A stretch of DNA of 64,000 nucleotides, from positions 434,001-498,000 of the forward strand of contig NZ_BBWV01000004.1 in the NCBI RefSeq assembly GCF_000974785.1, read 5' to 3'. Positions 33,266-41,346 of this stretch are shown one piece after another. The number at the start of each line of letters is the position of its first letter. The stretch's first letter is position 1. Under the pieces are notes generated by a model. That model was not told where the DNA came from. It did no database searches and saw only the letters and a program-made list of their open reading frames with translations. The translations under genes and the position numbers were made by a program. Origin of the DNA: Flavihumibacter petaseus NBRC 106054 (lineage in GTDB: Bacteria > Bacteroidota > Bacteroidia > Chitinophagales > Chitinophagaceae).

Positions 33266-33985
33266 ATGCCGGAAAATCTCATCCCCCAGCTCGAATTTTT
33301 CTTCAGTATTATTCCACTCACCTATGTGGCACTGTTCCATGTAATCAATCCTATCGGCTCTGGCGTGCTGTTTTACAATATCACCCCCGGTATCAGTGGC
33401 AAAGAACGCCGCGTGCTGGCCAAAAAAATCGCTTTTAATACAGCCATCATGCTGGTGGTTATCCTGGCCTGTGGCATCTATATCATGAAACTTTTCGGGA
33501 TAACTGTCCCCATCATCAAGATCTGCGGTGGCATGGTCATCCTGGCCATGGGCTGGCGTTCGCTTCAGCAGGATGACGATACCAATGAAAGCGACAAAAA
33601 GCTACCGCTGGCAAATACCATCCGTGGACTCGAAGCCTATCGGAGCAAGATCTTTTATCCCTTTACTTTTCCCTTTACTGTAGGTCCCGGCACCATTTCT
33701 GTAGCGCTTACGATCAGCGCCGAATCGCTGGTGCATCGCGGAAGCACTCACAGCGTGTTGCAGTATGCCGGTGCGGGAACGGCCGTATTGCTGGTGGCAC
33801 TGACCATTTATGTATGCTATGGTTCCACCGACATGGTATTGGGCAGAATGTCACTTCATGTGCGACAGGTGGTAATGAAGATCTTTTCTTTCATCCTGCT
33901 TTGCATTGGCGGACAAATCGTATTCGGGGGGGTGGAGGAATTTGTGCGTCAGGTCGTTAACGGCCTGAAGGATACTACTCAATAA
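33266..33985 (+). CDS. marC: MarC/UPF0056-family integral membrane protein
   Basis: A 239-residue membrane protein with six predicted spans. It carries the family hallmarks FHVINPIGSGVLFYNITPG in the first repeat, the conserved KICGGMVILAMGWRSLQ near residue 95, YPFTFPFTVGPGTISVALTI near residue 130, and a C-terminal MKIFSFILLCIGGQIVFGGVEEF. MarC-family proteins are inner-membrane proteins of uncertain function; the multiple-antibiotic-resistance link is historical and not supported for the protein itself. Family assignment is sound. Confidence 0.88.
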   Translation: MPENLIPQLEFFFSIIPLTYVALFHVINPIGSGVLFYNITPGISGKERRVLAKKIAFNTAIMLVVILACGIYIMKLFGITVPIIKICGGMVILAMGWRSLQQDDDTNESDKKLPLANTIRGLEAYRSKIFYPFTFPFTVGPGTISVALTISAESLVHRGSTHSVLQYAGAGTAVLLVALTIYVCYGSTDMVLGRMSLHVRQVVMKIFSFILLCIGGQIVFGGVEEFVRQVVNGLKDTTQ

Positions 33986-33987
33986 AA

Positions 33988-34563
33988 TCACCGGTACCTG
34001 GAGCCGATGGTGAAATAAACGAGGTCGCTGATCCTGACCAGGTCGCCGCGACTGATGCGTTCCTTCACAGCAGGATGGGTTACAGGCTGGTTCAGAAATA
34101 CGAGAATATAATATTTGTTCTCAACAAAGGGATGCACCGTTTTGGCAGAGCGGAACGACAGGTAGGTTACGGTCTCCCGCTTTTCCTCCACAAAAAATGA
34201 AGTTTTTGAGATCCACAGGCATTTGGTCTTTTCCATCAGTTGCGAAATCTTCCGGAGACTGGCTGTGTCGTAATTATAACGCATAATGGTACCATACAAT
34301 CGCCATTCGTCATACTCTGTATCATAGATGTAACGCACAGTATCCGTGACCACCTCCATCACATAGTATCGGTAGGATTTGTCTGTGAAGCCCGCCGAAA
34401 ACGGTTGATGCCGGTAAGACTGATCATATAACCGGATCATTTCTTCGATGTCTTCCCTGTTCTCGCGGTAATAATCGGCCGACTTCCGCGTCGTAGTTGC
34501 CGCGCACCCCCAACCGCCGGAAACGGCGGCAAACAACAGCAGGTATAAGCTCCATTGCCTCAT
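33988..34563 (-). CDS. Lipoprotein partner of the papain-like peptidase
   Basis: A 191-residue lipoprotein with a lipobox ending GWGC (Cys20) in MRQWSLYLLLFAAVSGGWGC. The mature part is mixed alpha/beta with many Tyr and Arg: YRYYVMEVVTDTVRYIYDTEYDEWRLYGTIMRYNYDT and a C-terminal VRISDLVYFTIGSRYR. No family is recognised. The ATG at 34563 overlaps the stop of the upstream peptidase-like gene (ATGA), giving a translationally coupled pair, so the two products probably act together at the envelope. A start at 34653 would lie inside the peptidase gene and lacks a signal peptide. Confidence 0.7.
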   Translation of the reverse strand: MRQWSLYLLLFAAVSGGWGCAATTTRKSADYYRENREDIEEMIRLYDQSYRHQPFSAGFTDKSYRYYVMEVVTDTVRYIYDTEYDEWRLYGTIMRYNYDTASLRKISQLMEKTKCLWISKTSFFVEEKRETVTYLSFRSAKTVHPFVENKYYILVFLNQPVTHPAVKERISRGDLVRISDLVYFTIGSRYR

Positions 34564-35477
34564 TTGGGACTGGTTATGGTGGTGACGCCAAAGATCAGTT
34601 TCCTTAAGTTTTTGCGCGATATGGTTTGTTGCGTGCGAAGCCCATAATCCCAATACTGCATCTCCATCCGGTCGCCAGACCGGTAAATATCGTACAACAC
34701 GATAAAATGCGTTGGTGCCCTCAACCGCAAAAAGAAAAACTTGTGGGGATACAGGAATTTACTGTTCACATAAAGGATGACCACTCCTATCCGCAATTGT
34801 TCACTGAGGTAGGTATAATAGTCATTTTTAAATGGTCGGATAAAATCCGACCCGACAGCCTTGATCTCATCTTCCGTGAAATGCCGAAGCATCCGGTTGA
34901 ACTTGCCGTAATTGGTAGACGCCCAAAGCTTGTTCTCGTCCCCCCGTTTATAACTTTGATCAAAGAAGTTCATATAACCCCGGAACTGGTCTGCGAGCGT
35001 GAGGAACCATAGCTGATCGGCATGCAAGATGTCGAGCTCCCCTTTATTCTTCAGCGTGCCGGCTGCCATTTTCACCTTTTCGGAAGGATCAAGATTTCGT
35101 TTCTCCAGTTTGGCATTGCCCCTGCGGTAAAGAGACAAAATCTCCTGCAAGTAGATTTCCGGATGGTATTTCAACAGGAGATGGGTCATCGCCGCATAGC
35201 CGCAGAAATTGGTGGATGCACCCTGGTTGATCCTTGAAGGATATAAAATATTGTTGCGCACATTGGCGAAAAACAACGTAGGTTTCACATTCGGCCACTG
35301 ATCAGAAGCAGTAAGGGTATCGGTCTGCAGAAAGGCTTTCATGGCCTGATCCCGTTTTTCCGCAATATAGTCGTCCCACCGGTGGTCCAGCATCACATTC
35401 CCCTGGCCGGAAACTTTGCCCGCAAAGGCAGCGCAGCAAACCACCAGGAACAAAAATGACCGGAAGGACGACATCAT
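34560..35477 (-). CDS. Secreted papain-like cysteine peptidase candidate
   Basis: About 305 residues, signal peptide ending VSGQ. Residues 83-95 read INQGASTNFCGYA, which resembles the papain/C39-type site (NQG then Cys-Gly before an aliphatic helix), with Gln85 as oxyanion partner and Cys92 as nucleophile. APTHFIVLYDI supplies His257 and QYWDYG supplies Asp277, in the correct order and spacing for a Cys-His-Asp triad of the peptidase C39-like fold. No known family name fits better, and the middle 150 residues are unfamiliar. The ATG at 35477 is preferred over the TTG at 35492. It forms a two-gene unit with the lipoprotein gene. Activity is inferred from motif geometry only. Confidence 0.6.
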   Translation of the reverse strand: MMSSFRSFLFLVVCCAAFAGKVSGQGNVMLDHRWDDYIAEKRDQAMKAFLQTDTLTASDQWPNVKPTLFFANVRNNILYPSRINQGASTNFCGYAAMTHLLLKYHPEIYLQEILSLYRRGNAKLEKRNLDPSEKVKMAAGTLKNKGELDILHADQLWFLTLADQFRGYMNFFDQSYKRGDENKLWASTNYGKFNRMLRHFTEDEIKAVGSDFIRPFKNDYYTYLSEQLRIGVVILYVNSKFLYPHKFFFLRLRAPTHFIVLYDIYRSGDRMEMQYWDYGLRTQQTISRKNLRKLIFGVTTITSPK

Positions 35478-35494
35478 ATCAGAAATATACAAAC

Positions 35495-35521
35495 AAAAAG
35501 GCCCCGCCTTAGCGGGGCCTT
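35495..35521 (-). terminator. Rho-independent terminator after the sulfatase gene
   Basis: A perfect 10-bp stem (AAGGCCCCGC at 35498-35507 and GCGGGGCCTT at 35512-35521) with a 4-nt loop is followed, on the minus strand, by a run of T (complement of 35495-35499). It lies 18 bp beyond the stop of the sulfatase gene and just ahead of the peptidase-like gene, so it should separate their transcripts. Confidence 0.92.
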
Positions 35522-35539
35522 CAATGATCTAAGTAAATT

Positions 35540-37249
35540 TTAGTTCTTTTTCGTCGGCTTCACTTTACCCTTTTTGGCAGGCGCTGCTTCTTTTGCAGCC
35601 TCTTCCCGTTTCTTATCGTATTCCTGCTTCATGATCTTAAGTTCATTTTCCAAACGAATATTTCCAATCACCTGGTTCATGATGGTTGTCGGATTAAAGC
35701 TTGGTGGAATTGACCTCGGTGGCCATTCCTTGAATGTCATGGCAAAATCGACTACTTCCTGCATCACACCATAGATTGAACCCACATGATTCAACTGCCA
35801 ATCCCAAAAGGTATTCGACGTGATATCTGCTCTTTCATACGGATCCTGGAACAGGTTGAAGATCTTTTGCAGGCGGAGTTCCGTAAATGGTTCAGCCCAT
35901 ACACCCATTGTTCCCTGCATTCTTTGTTCGGCAAATACATACTTATAGTCTCCCTTGCGATATGCCACAAGTAGCCCATCATCATTGGAATAAAAGAAAT
36001 TGTCCCTGGCACTATGCACGCCATTATTGTTTCCGGCCGAACCACTGACAGTCTGGAGAAACTTGGATTGATCATAACCATCAAGATGAACCTTATAGGT
36101 ATGGCCGTTTGCTGAATAGCCGGCGATAAGCTTTGCCTTGATGTCCGGTTCTCCGGCAATGGCACAGAGCGTAGGGATCCAATCGTTGTGACTCATCAGT
36201 TCATTACTTACAGTGCCGGGCTTAATGTGACCAGGCCAGCGCACCAGGCAGGGTACTCTGAAAGCGCCTTCCCAGTTGGTGTTTTTTTCAGAACGGTAAG
36301 GCGTCATTGCACCATCCGGCCAGGTATTCATATGCGGACCATTATCTGTCGAATAAACGACGATCGTATTGTCGGTAATACCCAGCTCATCCAATACCTT
36401 AAGAATAGAACCGATGGTCTCATCGTGTTCAATCATCCCGTCATTATATTCGCTGTCACCATGTTTGTAACGTCCACGGTGTTCAGTTCTTACATGCGTA
36501 CGGAGGTGCATACGGGTTGAATTAAACCAACAGAAGAATGGTTTACCGGCGGCTTTCTGCCTTTTGATAAAATCGATGGCAGCGGCTGAAGTTTCATCAT
36601 CAACGGTTTCCATTCTTTTTTTGGTCAGCGGACCCGTGTCTTCAATTTTCTGCCTGCCAATCTTGCCAAAACGGGGATCTTCTTTGGGATCATCAACCGT
36701 GGTTGCATAGCAATGCAATACTCCTCTCGGACCAAACTTTGCCAGGTACGCGGGGTCTTTGGGATAATCTGGCAGTTCAGGTTCTTCCTCGGCATTCAGG
36801 TGATAAAGGTTTCCGAAAAACTCATCAAACCCATTAACGGTAGGAAGGGATTCGTTACGATCGCCGACATGGTTCTTTCCAAACTGCCCGGTAACATAAC
36901 CCAGACTTTGAAGCAGCCCACCAACGGAAGGGTCCAGCTGGCTCATCCCCATTGGTGCGCCGGGGAAACCAACCTTGGTGAGCCCAGAGCGAATCCCATG
37001 TTGTCCGGTCAAAAAAGCAGCCCGGCCGGCCGTACAGGATTGTTCTCCATAATAATGCTGCAATTTAAGACCCTCTTTGGCAAGCCGGTCAATGTTAGGC
37101 GTTTCATACCCCATCACACCACCACTGTAAGCGCTGACGTTCGTGGTCCCGATATCATCTCCCCATAAAACCACAATGTTAGGTTTTTGCTGTGCATGCG
37201 CCAGGGACATAATTCCCAAAGCACAAACGAGTGTGATTCCTTTATTCAT
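35540..37249 (-). CDS. Periplasmic type I arylsulfatase
   Basis: A 569-residue sulfatase with a signal peptide (MNKGITLVCALGIMSLAHAQ). The sulfatase N-terminal signature KPNIVVLWGDDIG supplies two metal-binding Asp residues. SCTAGRAAFLTGQ (Cys72) follows the C-x-(P/A)-x-R consensus for conversion to formylglycine. FGKNHVGD carries the expected Lys/His pair, and YSTDNGPHMNTWPDG supplies the second metal ligands (Asp/Asn). The C-terminus ends in a Lys/Ala-rich tail (KEAAPAKKGKVKPTKKN). No sulfatase-maturase gene is present in the window. It sits after a GH130-like gene (121-bp gap) and before the terminator at 35495, so it may be part of a glycan-use locus; the sulfated substrate is unknown. 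Confidence 0.9.
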   Translation of the reverse strand: MNKGITLVCALGIMSLAHAQQKPNIVVLWGDDIGTTNVSAYSGGVMGYETPNIDRLAKEGLKLQHYYGEQSCTAGRAAFLTGQHGIRSGLTKVGFPGAPMGMSQLDPSVGGLLQSLGYVTGQFGKNHVGDRNESLPTVNGFDEFFGNLYHLNAEEEPELPDYPKDPAYLAKFGPRGVLHCYATTVDDPKEDPRFGKIGRQKIEDTGPLTKKRMETVDDETSAAAIDFIKRQKAAGKPFFCWFNSTRMHLRTHVRTEHRGRYKHGDSEYNDGMIEHDETIGSILKVLDELGITDNTIVVYSTDNGPHMNTWPDGAMTPYRSEKNTNWEGAFRVPCLVRWPGHIKPGTVSNELMSHNDWIPTLCAIAGEPDIKAKLIAGYSANGHTYKVHLDGYDQSKFLQTVSGSAGNNNGVHSARDNFFYSNDDGLLVAYRKGDYKYVFAEQRMQGTMGVWAEPFTELRLQKIFNLFQDPYERADITSNTFWDWQLNHVGSIYGVMQEVVDFAMTFKEWPPRSIPPSFNPTTIMNQVIGNIRLENELKIMKQEYDKKREEAAKEAAPAKKGKVKPTKKN

Positions 37250-37370
37250 TTTGTCTTATTTGATTGAATTGCCGTATAACCGGTCTAAACCCAGACAAAT
37301 CAGAAAGGAGTCATCCTCCAGCGATTGGAACTTTTTTTAAAAATTTTGCCGATTAACCGTTCTCTGCTGG

Positions 37371-38534
37371 TTACCGGAGGGGTAACGGATCCGGAGCCAA
37401 TGGCTCTTCAGGGTCATATATTGCCACAGCTACCCGTGAATCCGCACATCCATAGTAGAGGAACCACTTTTTACGGAAATACACCAGCCCTTCCATAAAT
37501 ACGGTACCATCGGCGTACTGCCCTGTTTTTTCAAATGACGCCATGGGGCGGAAAAATGGCTGATCCAGCCGGGCGATTGCCTTCGTTGGTTCGTTGCTGT
37601 CAAACAGCACCTGCCCGCCACTGTAGGTTCCTTTGGGAAGCAGGGTGTCCCTGCCCGCCGCTGACAGGTTTTTGCCATTATACAACAGCAGGATGCCCTT
37701 GTCTGTCAGCACTGCAGGAGGGCCGCATTCTGTCAGGTGGCTGTCGAAATACCCTTTGCGGGGTTCAATCAAAGGCAAAAGTGCCCCTTTTGCATCTACT
37801 ACTGGTTCCCAATCCACCAGGTTTTCTGAAGTCGCGGCAAACACGCCGAGCTCCCCCCAATACATCCAGTATTTATTACGCACTTTCGCTATCACCAGCC
37901 GGTCATTTTTAAGGCGGGTAACAATTGATGCGGATTTATGCGGTTTGTCCACAAATTTTCCGCCATAGGCCTTCGCAAAAATAGTTCCGTGCTTTTTCCA
38001 GTTGATAAGGTCGGTTGATGTGGCAACACCCAGGCGAGGCACATCGCGGTTCCACTGCGTGTAAAAAACAACATAAGTGCCGTCTTCGGTAACCGCAACC
38101 CTGGGATCTTCGCAACCACCTGGCCACTCAAATTTTTTCTGGCCATCATTACCCGGGTACAATACAGGAATGGGCTTTCGCGTAAAATTTATCCCGTCGG
38201 TACTTTCAGCATATCCCAGCCGTGAGGTACGGAAGCCGATACCCTCACCGGATTTATCCTCGGCCCGGTACAACACAACGACTTTGTTATCCTTAAGTAC
38301 CGCGCCCGGATTAAAAGTGTCATTGGACTCCCAGGCGATTGACCTTCCGGTCATCGGATCTGCAAAAACAGATGCTGCTTTTGGAGAAATAACCGGATTG
38401 GTTTCCGCCCGTTGAAATCCGCCGAACGCCCAGGCAGGCAGGCTTTTTGCCCTTGGTTGACCAATGACCAGCAAGGGAAGTACCGAAACCAGCGATATCG
38501 ACACAAATTTGCAGAAAAACGACTCGTTCATCAT
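37371..38534 (-). CDS. GH130-like glycoside hydrolase/phosphorylase, secreted
   Basis: A 387-residue five-bladed beta-propeller enzyme with a signal peptide (cut after VIGQ). GH130-type landmarks are NPGAVLKDNKVVVLYRAED near residue 75, LGYAESTDGINFTRKP, WPGGCEDPRVAVTEDGTYVVFYTQW (the catalytic-Asp region), TSTDLINWKKHGTIF, GPPAVLTDKGILLLYNGKN, and FMEGLVYFRKKWFLYYGCADSRVAVAIYD at the C-terminus. GH130 enzymes are beta-mannoside phosphorylases or hydrolases; secreted, signal-peptide-bearing members tend to be hydrolases. The ATG pair at 38534/38531 gives a good signal peptide; the longer frame from 38618 is rejected. It is followed by the sulfatase gene. Confidence 0.82.
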   Translation of the reverse strand: MMNESFFCKFVSISLVSVLPLLVIGQPRAKSLPAWAFGGFQRAETNPVISPKAASVFADPMTGRSIAWESNDTFNPGAVLKDNKVVVLYRAEDKSGEGIGFRTSRLGYAESTDGINFTRKPIPVLYPGNDGQKKFEWPGGCEDPRVAVTEDGTYVVFYTQWNRDVPRLGVATSTDLINWKKHGTIFAKAYGGKFVDKPHKSASIVTRLKNDRLVIAKVRNKYWMYWGELGVFAATSENLVDWEPVVDAKGALLPLIEPRKGYFDSHLTECGPPAVLTDKGILLLYNGKNLSAAGRDTLLPKGTYSGGQVLFDSNEPTKAIARLDQPFFRPMASFEKTGQYADGTVFMEGLVYFRKKWFLYYGCADSRVAVAIYDPEEPLAPDPLPLR

Positions 38535-38675
38535 CCTAACAAATATAAAAGTGGGGAATAATCTCATCATTTCGGCTAAGGAATACCGATATAAAAAATC
38601 GGGCCAAAGCCGCGACAAACCTGAATTCAGCAGGTTACTGAAATATACTACATTTAGCCCCTCAACAAAACTTTC

Positions 38676-39542
38676 ATGAAACAGGACTACTTCAAGGGAC
38701 TACAAAAACGCAAGAAACAAATTCTTGAAAACTGGATGAAATCGCAACTCAGCGACGAATCCCTCCGCGAAGATCTGATGACCAACGAGAATCTCCGGGA
38801 GCAATCTGAAGAACTGCTGAACGCGATCCTGGGCACCATAACGGAAAAAAATATAAGCGAAGGAATGACGGCTGAATTTGAACAGGTTCACGAAATTCTG
38901 GCCGGGATTTCCATTTCGAGAGCCAGGCAGGGTTATTCTCCGAGGGAAACCGGCGTATTCGTATTCAGCCTGAAAGATGCGTTACTGAATAGCCTGAAAG
39001 AAGACCTGTCCAACGATCCGAAGGCACTGGCAGATGTTGTGCTGAAAATGAACAAATTCATGGACAGCATGGGCATCATCACTTTTGAAACCTTTATTAA
39101 AGGACGTGAAGAAGTTATCCTGAGGCAAACGGACGAGATCACAGAAATTTCCACTCCGGTGATCCGTGTATGGGACGGAATACTGGCACTGCCCATTATC
39201 GGTACACTCGACAGTTCCCGGACGCAGGTCGTGATGGAAAATCTCCTGCAGCAGATTGTAGAAACCGGCAGCACCATCGCCATCCTTGATATTTCAGGCG
39301 TACCCGCCGTGGATTCGCTCGTTGCCCAACACCTGATCAAAACTGTAGCAGCCACCAGGCTGATGGGTGCAGAATGCATCATCAGCGGTATCCGACCGGA
39401 AATTGCCCAGACAGTAGTTCACCTGGGCATAGACCTGAGCAATATAGTAACCAAAGCATCACTGGCGCACGCTTTGAAATATGCATTTGCCATGCTAAAA
39501 CTGGAGGTGCGCAAACCAATGAAAGATAAACCGTCGTTATAA
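38676..39542 (+). CDS. rsbR: RsbR-type stressosome sensor/scaffold
   Basis: A 288-residue RsbR. The N-terminal half (residues 10-150) is helical and resembles the RsbRD N-terminal domain (KQILENWMKSQLSDESLREDL and ARQGYSPRETGVFVFSLKDALL), with no globin or PAS signature. The C-terminal STAS domain holds STIAILDISGVPAVDSLVAQHLI near residue 200 and GIRPEIAQTVVHLGIDLSNI near residue 240. The second phosphosite (Thr205 of Bacillus) is present as Thr246, while the first (Thr171) is a Ser (Ser214), a conservative swap. It forms the stressosome core with RsbS. It is the first gene of a six-gene operon; a weak -7 box, TACATTTA, lies at 38649-38656. Confidence 0.9.
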   Translation: MKQDYFKGLQKRKKQILENWMKSQLSDESLREDLMTNENLREQSEELLNAILGTITEKNISEGMTAEFEQVHEILAGISISRARQGYSPRETGVFVFSLKDALLNSLKEDLSNDPKALADVVLKMNKFMDSMGIITFETFIKGREEVILRQTDEITEISTPVIRVWDGILALPIIGTLDSSRTQVVMENLLQQIVETGSTIAILDISGVPAVDSLVAQHLIKTVAATRLMGAECIISGIRPEIAQTVVHLGIDLSNIVTKASLAHALKYAFAMLKLEVRKPMKDKPSL

Positions 39543-39545
39543 TTT

Positions 39546-39947
39546 ATGGAAAGGATACCGATTCTGCGAATGGGACACTTTCTCCTCGTTACCATTCAGA
39601 TTGATCTGTATGACCGGCTGGCCACCAACCTTGAGGCCGACCTCGTCCAGATGGTAAACCGCACGGGCGCAAGGGGCGTGCTCATCGACATTTCTGCCCT
39701 GAATATTGTGGATTCGTTCATGGGAAGAATCCTGGGGAATATCGGCAGCATGTCGAAAATCATGGATGCTGAAACAGTTGTAGTGGGAATGCAGCCTGCA
39801 GTCGCTATCACCCTGATCGAACTGGGACTTGAACTGAAAGGTGTGCATACCGCCCTGAATGTTGAGAAAGGCATGGAATTACTGAAACAAAAAATAGGAC
39901 CGGCGGAAGCAAGCGACGAAGATGATGACGAAGATGGTACTGAATAA
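39546..39947 (+). CDS. rsbS: RsbS stressosome STAS protein
   Basis: A 133-residue single-STAS-domain protein. RGVLIDISALNIVDSFMGRIL near residue 44 keeps the RsbS phosphorylation site as Ser57, and GMQPAVAITLIELG is the partner strand-helix. The C-terminus is strongly acidic (ASDEDDDEDGTE) and is an unusual extra relative to Bacillus RsbS, which ends near residue 121. It begins 3 bp after rsbR and overlaps the rsbT start. RsbS holds RsbT in the stressosome until phosphorylated. The acidic tail could alter release of the kinase or assembly, which is inference. Confidence 0.9.
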   Translation: MERIPILRMGHFLLVTIQIDLYDRLATNLEADLVQMVNRTGARGVLIDISALNIVDSFMGRILGNIGSMSKIMDAETVVVGMQPAVAITLIELGLELKGVHTALNVEKGMELLKQKIGPAEASDEDDDEDGTE

Positions 39948-40341
39948 GGACAGCATGCGTATTGAAAGGGAACAAGATGTTGTTCCCTTCAGGAACCGCG
40001 TGCGGGAATTCGCCGTCAAGATCGGGATGGGAATCGTCAACCAGACCAAACTGATTACCGCCGCAAGTGAACTGGTGCGAAACATGCTGAAATATGCCGG
40101 TGGCGGTGCGGTATTGATTGAAGCCATCAGCCAGGGCAGAGAAACCGGCATCCGGCTTACTTTCGAAGACAAGGGGCCGGGCATCGGTGACATCGCGCTC
40201 GCCATGAAAGATGGGTACTCGTCAGGCAAAAGCCTGGGGATCGGGCTTCCGGGCACGAAGCGGCTCGTTAACGAATTCGATATCAAAAGCAAAACCGGTG
40301 AAGGCACAACTGTTTCCATCGTAAAATGGAAAAATGGGTAA
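39934..40341 (+). CDS. rsbT: RsbT-type serine kinase (GHKL)
   Basis: A 135-residue GHKL-type ATPase/kinase. N-box TAASELVRNMLKYAGGGAV near residue 48, G1 box EDKGPGIGDI near residue 83 and G2 box SLGIGLPGTKRLV near residue 106 are all intact, so catalytic competence is expected. RsbT phosphorylates RsbS and RsbR, is released from the stressosome and then activates a downstream partner. In Bacillus that partner is RsbU, which is not encoded here. Four ATG codons are available (39922, 39925, 39934, 39955); 39934 gives the family length. Its 3' end overlaps the RsbX-like gene by 8 bp. Confidence 0.88.
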   Translation: MVLNKDSMRIEREQDVVPFRNRVREFAVKIGMGIVNQTKLITAASELVRNMLKYAGGGAVLIEAISQGRETGIRLTFEDKGPGIGDIALAMKDGYSSGKSLGIGLPGTKRLVNEFDIKSKTGEGTTVSIVKWKNG

Positions 40342-41341
40342 CCGGCATTACGTATACAAAGTTGAAGACAGGAGCTATTTCGCGATCATCAAAAAAGAAA
40401 TTCATGCTTTGGCGGTCACAGCAGGTTTCGGTCAGCGCAGATTGGCAGAGGTCGATATTGTGGTGGCAGAAATTGTCAGCAACCTCGTAAAGCATGGCGG
40501 AGGCGGTGAGTTGCTGGTAAAGACGCTGGAAGATGAGGGTACAAAGGGCATAGAGTTGATCAGCATTGACAGCGGCCCCGGAATGACAGATCCCGGAAAA
40601 ATGCTGGCAGACGGAGTATCCACCAGGAACACGCTGGGGCATGGCCTGGGAGCAATGAAAAGGTTATCAGATCTCTTCCAGATTTACTCTCAACCCGGCT
40701 GGGGCACCATTGTACTCTCCCGCCTTTTCGAAAAGGAACGCGGATATAAAAAACCGGCGCTGGCAGAAATCCGGTCGGTCGTTGTTCCCAAACCTGGTGA
40801 AACCGCATGCGGTGATGGCTTCTGGTACAAACAAACTACCGAGCACCTCAAGATTTTCCTGGGTGACGGTCTGGGGCATGGGGAACCGGCGGCTGCCGCG
40901 GTGGCGCAAGCCGGCAATTATTTTATGCAGAGCCACGAAACCGACCCCGTAGAGATTATCCGGGAAATGAACCAGGCTGTTCGCAAATCGCGCGGCCTCG
41001 TTGGCGCAGTGGCGATTTATTCCAGGAAAGAGCGGCAATGGAGTATTTGCGGTGTCGGCAACATCGCTACCAGGATCACCGGGCCATCTTTCGGAAAAAG
41101 CTATATGGCCTATAATGGAATTATCGGTCTCAATGTACCCAGAACCCTTAACACACAGACAATCGTCCATGAAAAAGGACAACAACTAATCCTGTGCAGT
41201 GATGGCATCCGTTCCCGGTGGGACCTTACAAAACTGACAGGGATACTGCGGTGTGACTTGTCGATTCTCACAGCCGCTATTTATAAGGATTTCGGCAGGC
41301 ATTCAGACGACATGTCGGTCGCTGTCTGCAAAATCAACTGA
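40334..41341 (+). CDS. rsbX: GHKL ATPase domain fused to an RsbX/SpoIIE-type phosphatase
   Basis: A 335-residue fusion. Residues 1-135 form a second GHKL ATPase domain (VDIVVAEIVSNLVKHGGGGELLV as N-box, ISIDSGPGMTDPGKMLADG as G1, TLGHGLGAMKRLSDL as G2). Residues 145-335 form a PP2C/SpoIIE-like phosphatase: GETACGDGFWY and FLGDGLGHGEPAAAAV with metal-binding Asp residues, LVGAVAIYSRKERQWSICGVGN, QLILCSDGIRSRW and HSDDMSVAVCKI. In Bacillus, RsbX is the phosphatase alone and resets the stressosome; joining it to an RsbT/RsbW-like ATPase domain puts opposing activities in one chain. It overlaps rsbT by 8 bp and precedes the kinase by 5 bp. Confidence 0.9.
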   Translation: MGNRHYVYKVEDRSYFAIIKKEIHALAVTAGFGQRRLAEVDIVVAEIVSNLVKHGGGGELLVKTLEDEGTKGIELISIDSGPGMTDPGKMLADGVSTRNTLGHGLGAMKRLSDLFQIYSQPGWGTIVLSRLFEKERGYKKPALAEIRSVVVPKPGETACGDGFWYKQTTEHLKIFLGDGLGHGEPAAAAVAQAGNYFMQSHETDPVEIIREMNQAVRKSRGLVGAVAIYSRKERQWSICGVGNIATRITGPSFGKSYMAYNGIIGLNVPRTLNTQTIVHEKGQQLILCSDGIRSRWDLTKLTGILRCDLSILTAAIYKDFGRHSDDMSVAVCKIN

Positions 41342-41346
41342 CAACC

